Source of the DNA: Kibdelosporangium sp. MJ126-NF4
GTDB taxonomy: Bacteria; Actinomycetota; Actinomycetes; Mycobacteriales; Pseudonocardiaceae
Assembly (NCBI RefSeq): GCF_000826545.1
Contig: NZ_CDME01000002.1
Span: 2,241,187-2,305,186, forward strand
Reading direction: 5' to 3'
Length of the DNA: 64,000 nt
Shown: positions 38,596-44,950 of the stretch, one piece after another
How positions within the stretch are numbered: the first letter of the stretch is position 1
How the letters are laid out: every line of letters starts with the position of its first letter
Position numbers and translations under genes: made by a program
The notes under the pieces: generated by a model
The model's database searches: none
What the model saw: the letters and a program-made list of their open reading frames with translations, nothing else
What the model was told of the DNA's origin: nothing

Positions 38596-40116
38596 ATGGC
38601 CGTTGTGCGGAAGCCGACCGAGGAACCCGGCCTGCGCCAGGAAGTTCCCGCCTTCGCCCGACTGCCCGTGCTGGCCATCGCGGGCGCGGTCGGCGTGGTG
38701 CTGCTCGCGGTCAGCGGCCGGTTCGGCTACTTCGGCGACGAGTTGTACTTTCTCGCGTCCGGCCGGTACCACTGGGCATGGGGCTACGCCGACAACCCGT
38801 GGCTGCTGCCGGGGCTGGCGAAGCTGCTCGACATGGCCTTCCCCGGCTCGGTGGTCGCGTTCCGGGTGCTGGCGATGCTGCTGACCGTCGGCGGAGTGAT
38901 CCTGGCCGCCCTGATCGCCAGAGAGTTCGGCGGCGCCCGGAAGGCACAGGTCCTCACGGCGGGCGCGTACGCGTTGTCGTTCCAACTCCTCGCATCCGGG
39001 CACGTGCTGGCCACGTCGACGGTCGATCCCTTCTGCTGGGTGTTGGTGAGCTGGCTGGTTGTGCGGTGGGTGCGCACCCGGTCCGATGTGCTGTTGCTAA
39101 TCGCGGGGATGGTCACGGCGATCGCGATGCAGGGCAAGTTCCTCCTCGTGTTCTTCTGGCTGGCCCTGGCCGCGGGCGCACTGATCGCCGGGCCACGCCG
39201 CCTGCTCGGCAGGCCCGCGTTGTGGGCAGGCGGAGTGATCACGTTCGGCGTCTGCGTGCCGACGCTGATCTGGCAGCGGGACAACGACTGGCCGTACCTG
39301 CTCATGCACCAGGTCGTGGCCGAGCAGAACGCGCGGCTGCTCGGCGGTCCGCCCGCGATGATCCCGCTCGCCGTGCTGACCGCTGGTCTGTTCGTCGGTG
39401 TTTTCCTGGTCTGCCACGGGTTGTACGTGCTGCTGCGCGCGCCGCACCTGCGGCCGTACCGCCTGTTCGGCTGGACCGCGCTGCTGGTGACCGCGATCTT
39501 CCTGGTCACCGCGAGCCGGTACTACTACGTGGCGGGGCTCTACGCGGTGCTGTTCGCCGCTTCCGCGGTGATGATCGAGCGACGCCGCCCGGCTCGCTGG
39601 TGGCGGTGGGTGCCCACGTGGCCGGTGTACGCGCTGTCCGTGCCAGTGATGATCTACCTCGCGCTGCCGGTGCGACCGGCGACCGGGTTCACCGGAATCG
39701 CCATCGTGGACCATGTGGCTGGCGGCAGCTACGGCTGGCCTCACCTGGCCGACACCGCGGCAGCGGCCTACCGCGAATTGCCCTCGGACGAACGCGCACA
39801 CACCGCCGTCATGGGTGACACCTACTGGCAGGCCAGTGCTTTGGACGTGTACGGCCGCGAACGCGGACTACCGGGAGCGTACGGTCCCGAGCGCGGATAC
39901 TGGTACACCGGCCGTCCACCGGACCACACCACACATGTGCTGTATGTCGGCGGTGAGGAGACCTGGCTGCGCCAGTTCTTCGGCGACGTCCGCCGTGTGT
40001 CCACTGTGCGGCTGGACATCCAGGCGGACATCGCCAACCAGAACGTGCCGATCTGGTTGTGTGACCGGCCGTCCGACCCCTGGCCACAACTCTGGAACCG
40101 CATGCACCGTCCGTAG
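38596..40116 (+). CDS. GT39-like (PMT_2/ArnT-type) membrane glycosyltransferase
   Basis: The 506-residue protein has about 10-12 transmembrane segments. The first extracytoplasmic loop after helix 1 contains GYFGDELYFLASGRYHWAWG and a following DNPWLLP. The acidic DE pair there is the catalytic signature of GT-C enzymes such as ArnT and protein mannosyltransferases. A soluble extracytoplasmic C-terminal domain begins about residue 365. GT-C enzymes take a sugar from a polyprenyl-phosphate carrier and add it outside the membrane. As the last gene of the operon, four bases after the FAAL, it may glycosylate the exported lipid or its acceptor. Confidence 0.87.
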   Translation: MAVVRKPTEEPGLRQEVPAFARLPVLAIAGAVGVVLLAVSGRFGYFGDELYFLASGRYHWAWGYADNPWLLPGLAKLLDMAFPGSVVAFRVLAMLLTVGGVILAALIAREFGGARKAQVLTAGAYALSFQLLASGHVLATSTVDPFCWVLVSWLVVRWVRTRSDVLLLIAGMVTAIAMQGKFLLVFFWLALAAGALIAGPRRLLGRPALWAGGVITFGVCVPTLIWQRDNDWPYLLMHQVVAEQNARLLGGPPAMIPLAVLTAGLFVGVFLVCHGLYVLLRAPHLRPYRLFGWTALLVTAIFLVTASRYYYVAGLYAVLFAASAVMIERRRPARWWRWVPTWPVYALSVPVMIYLALPVRPATGFTGIAIVDHVAGGSYGWPHLADTAAAAYRELPSDERAHTAVMGDTYWQASALDVYGRERGLPGAYGPERGYWYTGRPPDHTTHVLYVGGEETWLRQFFGDVRRVSTVRLDIQADIANQNVPIWLCDRPSDPWPQLWNRMHRP

Positions 40117-40206
40117 AACCCGGTCATATCCCGATCACCAAAACTGGTTGCCCGACGTTGCTAGCCTTTTCACAACTTCAATTTCTCATCTATGACAAGG
40201 TTTTCC

Positions 40207-40938
40207 ATGACACGTCTCAACCAGATCGTCGCGGTCGAAAAAGGTATCAAGACCCGCTCCTTCCAGGAGCTGACCGACGCGCACCACGCGCTGCAGAAAT
40301 CGAGCCTGCTCTCGGGTATCTCGCGGACCTACCGGCCGAAGGACGAGGAAGGCGAGCAGCTGCCGCCGGAGTCGACCAAGGTCCAGGTCAAGGCGGAGGA
40401 AACGATCCGCGCCACCGCGGAGATCCTGACCAGGCTGTTCGACGTGACCGCGACGAAGGACTGGGCCAACTGCACCGCGAAGGCGGACGTGAAGGTCGAC
40501 GGCGAGACCCTGGTGGCCGACGTGCCGGTCAGCTATCTGCTGTTCCTGGAGAAGCAGCTGGTCGACATGCTCACCTTCATCCGCAAGCTGCCGGTGCTCG
40601 ACGCGGCCGAGTCGTGGGAGTACGACGCGTCCGCGGACTGCTGGGCGACCGAACCCGTGCAGACCGTGCGGACCAAGAAGATCCCGCGCAACCACGTCAA
40701 GGCGGAGGCGACCGAGAAGCACCCGGCCCAGGTCGAGGTGTACTACGAGGACGTGACCGTCGGCTATTGGAAGACCGTGAAGTTCTCCGGTGCCATGCCT
40801 GCCAAGCGGATCAACGAACTCGTCGAGCGGGTGGAGAAACTGCAGCAGGCGGTGAAGTTCGCGCGCGAGGAGGCGAACAACGCCGAGATCACCCAGCAGA
40901 AGGTGGGCACGAAGGTCTTCGGTTATCTCTTCGCGTGA
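40207..40938 (+). CDS. Conserved-looking protein of unknown function upstream of two Y-RNA-like RNAs
   Basis: The 243-residue soluble protein starts MTRLNQIVAVEKGIKTRS and has a helical N-terminal third. A beta-rich middle (TAKADVKVDGETLVADVPVS) and a helical, coiled C-terminus (VERVEKLQQAVKFAREEANN) follow. It is charged and lysine-rich with no signal peptide and no motif I can tie to a reaction. I believe it belongs to an uncharacterised actinobacterial family (possibly the one named DUF7873) but cannot confirm it. The ATG at 40207 is chosen over one 15 bases upstream because AAGG precedes it. About 45 bases after its stop the first tRNA-mimic RNA begins, and no terminator lies between, so protein and RNAs may be one unit. 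Confidence 0.85.
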   Translation: MTRLNQIVAVEKGIKTRSFQELTDAHHALQKSSLLSGISRTYRPKDEEGEQLPPESTKVQVKAEETIRATAEILTRLFDVTATKDWANCTAKADVKVDGETLVADVPVSYLLFLEKQLVDMLTFIRKLPVLDAAESWEYDASADCWATEPVQTVRTKKIPRNHVKAEATEKHPAQVEVYYEDVTVGYWKTVKFSGAMPAKRINELVERVEKLQQAVKFAREEANNAEITQQKVGTKVFGYLFA

Positions 40939-40954
40939 CCCGGTGGTCATGCGC

Positions 40955-40960
40955 TAGAGT
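40955..40960 (+). promoter_or_regulatory. Candidate -10 element (TAGAGT) for the Y-RNA-like genes
   Basis: TAGAGT resembles actinobacterial -10 elements used by stable RNA genes and would place a transcription start near 40967, just ahead of the first RNA stem. No good -35 element lies at 17-18 bases upstream, so the call is weak and read-through from the protein gene is equally possible. Confidence 0.3.
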
Positions 40961-40982
40961 CGGTGCCGCGCACTGAGCGCAA

Positions 40983-41129
40983 GCTGAGACTGAAACCGTC
41001 AGTTTGACAAGGGTTTCCGGTGTAAGTGGAGGTTCAAATCCTCCTCCGCCCACGCACGGGCGGGTAGCCCAACAGGCAGAGGCAACCGGCGGCCCGCCAG
41101 GAGCATCAAACTATCGCTCAAATCTCAGC
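40983..41129 (+). ncRNA. YrlA-like Y RNA 1 with a circularly permuted tRNA domain
   Basis: The ends pair: GCTGAGA (40983-40989) with TCTCAGC (41123-41129), then AGTTTGA (41001-41007) with TCAAACT (41106-41112). Inside is a tRNA in permuted order. Anticodon-stem 3' strand CCGGT (41017-41021) is followed by variable loop GTAAGT and T arm GGAGG-TTCAAAT-CCTCC (41028-41044). Acceptor 3' strand TCCGCCC (41045-41051), loop ACGCAC, and acceptor 5' strand GGGCGGG (41058-41064) come next, then TA at positions 8-9. D arm GCC...GGC with the conserved GG (41067-41083) precedes anticodon-stem 5' strand ACCGG (41085-41089). All stems are complete and the TTC and GG tertiary bases are kept. This is the known YrlA layout, a tRNA mimic without a free CCA end. 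Confidence 0.85.
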
Positions 41130-41142
41130 ATGCTGCCGTCGA

Positions 41143-41281
41143 TCGCCAGATCGACCAGGTACGGACGAGTGCACCCGAGTTGCTGGTTCAACTCCAGCCT
41201 GGCCCGCCATCATGGGCCAGTGGTCCAATCGCAGGACGCGGGGCTTTCACACGTGATCCGTGCCTTTAAACGTGCTGGCGG
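41143..41281 (+). ncRNA. YrlA-like Y RNA 2 with a circularly permuted tRNA domain
   Basis: This second unit has the same order of parts with different stem sequences. Terminal stems are TCGCCAG (41143-41149) with CTGGCGG (41275-41281) and GTACGGA (41159-41165) with TCCGTGC (41257-41263). CGAGTG (41166-41171) pairs with CACACG (41248-41253) around one A-A mismatch. The tRNA part has anticodon strand CCCG (41174-41177) and T arm GCTGG-TTCAACT-CCAGC (41182-41198). Acceptor CTGGCCC (41199-41205) is joined by GCCATCAT to GGGCCAG (41214-41220), a perfect 7-bp stem. D arm GTCC-AATCGCA-GGAC (41223-41237) and CGGG (41239-41242) complete it. The D loop is short and lacks the GG pair seen in unit 1. Confidence 0.78.
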
Positions 41282-41301
41282 CGCCAAGTGGCGGCCATCA
41301 A

Positions 41302-41332
41302 GGGCCCGGGGGATGGCTACTCCCCCGGGCCC
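41302..41332. terminator. Strong terminator closing the Y-RNA locus and the convergent SDR gene
   Basis: A perfect 11-bp stem (GGGCCCGGGGG at 41302-41312 with its complement at 41322-41332) has a 9-base loop and is followed by CCTTTA. It lies 20 bases after the second RNA and directly at the stop of the opposite-strand SDR gene, so it can stop both transcripts. Confidence 0.88.
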
Positions 41333-41335
41333 CCT

Positions 41336-42169
41336 TTACGTGAAGCGCCTCCCGGGGAACTCCTCCGCGTCGAACACCTCGTCGAACACGGCGGCGAAGT
41401 CGCCGACATCCCAGTGCTCCCGTTCGAGCAGCGGCGGCTTGCGGCTGAACTGGCGGTACAGGTGCAGATCAGTGCCGGTGAACCGGATGACCTGACCGGT
41501 CACCCCGGCCGAGCGGTCACTGAGCAGGTACGTGACCAGTGGCGCGATCCGGTCCGGGCTGTCCTCCGGCGTGGTCGTCGCCCGTGAGTCGGTTTCCACC
41601 ATTCGCGTGTACGCCAAGGGACACAACGCATTCACCCGGATTCCCTGCTTGGCGAACTCCACCGCCCAGGAGACGGTCATGGACGCGACCGCGCCCTTCG
41701 AGGCCGAGTAAGCCGCCGCTCCGCTCTGGCCGACCAGGGCCAGCGACGAGATGTTCACGATCGCGCCACTGCCCTGCCGGTGCATCACCCGCGCAGCGGC
41801 CGTGCCGCAGTACATCGAGCCCAGCACGTTGACCTCGATGAGCTCCCGGATCCGCTCCGGACTGTCCTCCCACGCGTTCGCCTCGTACCGCAGGCCCGCG
41901 TTGTTCACCAGGCCGTCGACCGTCCCGAACTCGGTAACGCACTGCTCGATCACCTCGTTGGCCTGCTCCGGATCGGCGACGTTCTGCCCACCCGCCACCG
42001 CCCTGCCGCCCGCGTCCCGAATCGCCGCGGCGACCTCCTCGGCAAGCTCGTACGCGATGTCGTTGACAACGACGGCCGCGCCCGCCGCGGCGGCGTGCAC
42101 CGCGTAGGCCTTGCCGAGTCCCTGTCCGGCGCCGGTGACCACAACCGCTTTGCCTGTCAGTGTCCCCAT
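41336..42169 (-). CDS. Short-chain dehydrogenase/reductase (SDR)
   Basis: The 277-residue classical SDR has the cofactor loop TGAGQGLG, the NNAG motif, the catalytic Ser in NISSLA and the YSASK active site. NDIAYELAE after the second strand, with an acidic residue, suggests NAD(H) preference. The C-terminal 40 residues (LHLYRQFSRKPPLLERE and on) extend beyond the usual core; this tail is seen in SDRs of steroid and lipid catabolism clusters. The substrate is unknown. It ends at the shared terminator. Confidence 0.92.
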   Translation of the reverse strand: MGTLTGKAVVVTGAGQGLGKAYAVHAAAAGAAVVVNDIAYELAEEVAAAIRDAGGRAVAGGQNVADPEQANEVIEQCVTEFGTVDGLVNNAGLRYEANAWEDSPERIRELIEVNVLGSMYCGTAAARVMHRQGSGAIVNISSLALVGQSGAAAYSASKGAVASMTVSWAVEFAKQGIRVNALCPLAYTRMVETDSRATTTPEDSPDRIAPLVTYLLSDRSAGVTGQVIRFTGTDLHLYRQFSRKPPLLEREHWDVGDFAAVFDEVFDAEEFPGRRFT

Positions 42170-42178
42170 GGACCGAGG

Positions 42179-43048
42179 CTACTGCCCAGGAGAAGCCCAC
42201 TCCGGCAACGGCTCACGGGATTCCAGCCAACGCTGGGGAACCTCGCCACGGGTGGCAACGATTCCGCCGACGATCGCGGCCGTGGTGTCGACGTCTCCCC
42301 CTGCCTCGATGCAACTCGTGATCGCCGAGGTGTAGTCGTCCAGGTAGGTTGCCGCGACCCACAAGGTGAACGGGACCGTGTCCTGGGCGGTGACACGTGA
42401 ACCGTTACCCAGGTCATAGGCCGCTTCGGCGACAGTCTTGCCGATCAGCGTGCGGGCACGACGAATTCCCTTGAGGACGAAGCCCTTCGGCAGGCCGTCC
42501 ATGACCTGCTCGAGGAATTCCCTCGGCTGCGGCCGGGATATGACAGCGATGGCGGCGGCACGGGCGACCGCGACAGCACCGGCGATCCCCTCCGGATGCT
42601 GATGGGTCACCTCGGCGGACAACGTCGCCTGCTCGACGACCTTGTCGAGATCGCCCGCGAAGTAGGCCCCCAGCGGAGCAACGCGCATCGCGGCACCGTT
42701 GCCGCACGAACCTTGGCCGTTGAACGCCGCCCCGGCGGCATCCCGCCACGGCACGCCTTTCCTGATGTTGTGCAGAATCCTGAACGCGCCCGCGCCGTAA
42801 CCGCGGTACGGCTCGCACCGGTCGGCGAAGGTCCAGGCGAGCCGCTCCTGGTCGACAGAAGCGTGATCACGCAATTCGGTGACCAGGTTGCAGGCCATTT
42901 CCGTGTCGTCGGTCCACTCCCACGGGCCTGCGGGCGGGTTGCCCGCTTTCAGCTCCGGCAGCGAGCGGCCGACCATGAAGAACTGGGCGCCCAAGGCGTC
43001 CCCGACAGACAGTCCAGCCAATGATCGATAGGTGATTTCCAGTGACAT
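42179..43048 (-). CDS. ADP-ribosylglycohydrolase family protein
   Basis: The 289-residue protein has the DraG/ARH fold signatures. SVGDALGAQF lies at the N-terminus, WTDDTEMA supplies the first metal Asp residues, CGNGAAMRVAPLGAYF follows, and AGGDVDTTAAIVGGI supplies the second Asp pair. These enzymes remove ADP-ribose from proteins or nucleic acids using two Mg ions. Its target cannot be predicted, and no ADP-ribosyltransferase is encoded nearby. It lies 9 bases upstream (in gene direction) of the SDR gene and 11 bases after the glycosyltransferase gene, so the three may be co-transcribed. Confidence 0.92.
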   Translation of the reverse strand: MSLEITYRSLAGLSVGDALGAQFFMVGRSLPELKAGNPPAGPWEWTDDTEMACNLVTELRDHASVDQERLAWTFADRCEPYRGYGAGAFRILHNIRKGVPWRDAAGAAFNGQGSCGNGAAMRVAPLGAYFAGDLDKVVEQATLSAEVTHQHPEGIAGAVAVARAAAIAVISRPQPREFLEQVMDGLPKGFVLKGIRRARTLIGKTVAEAAYDLGNGSRVTAQDTVPFTLWVAATYLDDYTSAITSCIEAGGDVDTTAAIVGGIVATRGEVPQRWLESREPLPEWASPGQ

Positions 43049-43059
43049 TACGGTAAATC

Positions 43060-44250
43060 CTAGTGCTTCACACGGGTCACCAACAGCTGCGCGGCGTCCT
43101 GCGTGCCGTCGTTTTCCTCCATCGCGGCGGCGAGAGCGTTGGCGCGACGGGCAATCTCAGGCTGAAGGGCGGCGCTGAGAGCACTGGCCAGCGTGTCGAC
43201 GGTGGGCATGCGTTGAGCGTGTGCCGTTCCCACGCCGAGACTGTCGACTCGGCCCGCCCAGTAGTGCTGGTCGTACTGCTGGGGGATCACGACTTGAGGG
43301 GCACCGGCACCAGCGGCCGCCGTGGTGGTGCCCGCGCCGCCGTGGTGCACGACAGCGGCGACACGGCGGAACAGCGCCTGATGGTTGGCTTCCCCGATCG
43401 AGACGCAGTCGGCCCTGTCGTCCGCGAGCGCCAGGTCGGCCCAGCCACGGGAGACAATCACGCGGCGCCCGACCGCACGCACCGCGTTGATCATCACCTC
43501 GCTGATCCGGTGGGCACCGGGATAGCTGCCGAGGCCGAAGTAGACAGGCGGCTCCCCGGCGTCGAGAAAGTCCGCCAGTTCGACGGGAAGCGGACGTTCG
43601 TCCGGCAGGATCCACGCTCCTGTCTGCACCACGGCGGATTCGCCGGGCCACGGGCTGAGCGCAGGGTCGGCGGCCAGCCAGGGCTGGTCGGTGAGAACGT
43701 GGTCACGCACGCCGTCGATCGGCGCGAGCCCCGCAGCGGTCCGGTGAGCGTTGAGCGCGGGACCCCATGCGTCCTGCCATCGTCGCGCGTCGGCCGCCCA
43801 CAGTTCCTCGTTGCCGCCGCTGTCGTCCTGCGACCAGCCCGGCCACGGGGCTGGCGGATGATGCGGGGACGGCAGCGCGGCCGGGCAGAACTCGGCGTGC
43901 ACATGGCCGATCCCCACCAGTTCAGCCACTGACAGGGCAGCGACCTGCACCGCACCACAGCCCACCAGGACATCGCATTCCCTTGCGACGTCAGGCAGCG
44001 TGGCGAACTGTGCCGCCACAGCCTCGTCCGCCGCGCGACTCCGGCCCTCCGGCGTGGTCAGATCCCACGCCGAGGACCGCATCCTCGGTCCGACGGACAC
44101 CGCGGGAATACCCAGTTCCTCGATCCAGTCGCGGAAATCAGGCGAGACGCACACAGACACCTGGTGGCCAAGAGCTTCCAACCGCACCGCCAACGCCGCC
44201 ACCGGCTGGGCCTCCCCTCGCGATCCGACTGTCGACAGCAGCACACGCAT
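43060..44250 (-). CDS. GT1-family (GT-B) glycosyltransferase
   Basis: The 396-residue protein starts MRVLLSTVGSRGEAQPVAAL, the usual acceptor-domain start of antibiotic and glycopeptide glycosyltransferases. It has the nucleotide-sugar site VHHGGAGTTTAAAGAGAPQVVIPQQYDQHYWA near residue 300. Such enzymes move a sugar from NDP-sugar to a small molecule, either in natural product assembly or in resistance by drug glycosylation. It is regulated with the divergent MarR gene, which favours a resistance or detoxification role, but that is inference. Confidence 0.9.
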   Translation of the reverse strand: MRVLLSTVGSRGEAQPVAALAVRLEALGHQVSVCVSPDFRDWIEELGIPAVSVGPRMRSSAWDLTTPEGRSRAADEAVAAQFATLPDVARECDVLVGCGAVQVAALSVAELVGIGHVHAEFCPAALPSPHHPPAPWPGWSQDDSGGNEELWAADARRWQDAWGPALNAHRTAAGLAPIDGVRDHVLTDQPWLAADPALSPWPGESAVVQTGAWILPDERPLPVELADFLDAGEPPVYFGLGSYPGAHRISEVMINAVRAVGRRVIVSRGWADLALADDRADCVSIGEANHQALFRRVAAVVHHGGAGTTTAAAGAGAPQVVIPQQYDQHYWAGRVDSLGVGTAHAQRMPTVDTLASALSAALQPEIARRANALAAAMEENDGTQDAAQLLVTRVKH

Positions 44251-44284
44251 CGAAACTCCCTCCCAGTAGGTCCCTGCGCCACAA

Positions 44285-44324
44285 AGTAACTGCGCGACAC
44301 AGTAATTGCGCCGCGCAGGTTACT
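44285..44324. promoter_or_regulatory. Candidate MarR operator between the GT and marR-type genes
   Basis: An inverted repeat AGTAACTGCGCG (44285-44296) and CGCGCAGGTTACT (44312-44324, one bulged base) spans the divergent promoter region. A direct copy AGTAATTGCGC lies at 44301-44311 inside it. The repeat covers the likely promoters of both genes. Confidence 0.7.
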
Positions 44325-44361
44325 ACTGTTAGCGTGCCGACCACAAGCCGAGAGAGGACCC

Positions 44362-44823
44362 ATGCGCACGGACACAGCGGCCCACCGGGTGCTGGCAGCC
44401 CTACCCGACTGGGGAAACGTGACTTCCCAACTCAACGCTGAGATCGCCAAGCGGATGGGAGTCACCCTGAGCGATCTGGACGGGCTGCACGCGCTCGCCA
44501 AGGACGGACCGGCCACCGCGGCCACACTGGCCAAACACGTCGGACTGACGTCGGGCTCGGTGTCACGCATGATCGACCGGCTCGACGAGGCAGGCTGCGT
44601 CAGGCGGATCCAGGATCCCGGAGACCGGCGCAGGGTACTCATCGAGCCCACGGCCGAAGGTCTCGAACGCGTCCGCGCCTACTACGCCGACCTCGCCGCC
44701 TGCACTCACGACGACCTCGCCGCCTTCACCGACGCGGAACTCGCCACAGTGCTGCGTTTCATCCACCTGGTCAACGACAACACCGCGGCCACACTGGCCC
44801 TGCTACGAACCGCTCATCCCTAA
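44362..44823 (+). CDS. MarR-family transcriptional regulator
   Basis: The 153-residue protein has a winged helix with the recognition helix TSGSVSRMIDRLDEAGCVRR and the wing DPGDRRRVLIEPT, the MarR hallmark DxRxxxxxLT-like segment. N- and C-terminal helices form the dimer interface. It is divergent from the glycosyltransferase gene across a clear palindrome, so it most likely represses both until a ligand binds. Confidence 0.92.
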   Translation: MRTDTAAHRVLAALPDWGNVTSQLNAEIAKRMGVTLSDLDGLHALAKDGPATAATLAKHVGLTSGSVSRMIDRLDEAGCVRRIQDPGDRRRVLIEPTAEGLERVRAYYADLAACTHDDLAAFTDAELATVLRFIHLVNDNTAATLALLRTAHP

Positions 44824-44896
44824 ACGCGTATGCCGCCGGGCTGATCTTGTGCCCTGGCGGCTACCCGCGAGGTGCTGTCCCACGGGTGACAGCAAA

Positions 44897-44926
44897 GGGC
44901 AGGGGCGGCGATCGCCACCCCTGCCC
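44897..44926. terminator. Bidirectional terminator between the MarR gene and nrdJ
   Basis: GGGCAGGGG (44897-44905) pairs with CCCCTGCCC (44918-44926), and an inner GGCG/CGCC extends the stem past one mismatch. It sits between the convergent ends of the MarR gene and nrdJ. Confidence 0.8.
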
Positions 44927-44950
44927 CGAACAGCACTACCTCGTCAGAAA

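Noticed and set aside
41028..41240. T arms and D arms that look like ordinary tRNA genes, including a Glu-like CTTTCAC loop
   Set aside because: The T arm comes before the D arm and acceptor strands pair across a short loop, so no linear tRNA can form. No valid anticodon arm exists. The permuted Y-RNA fold explains every element.
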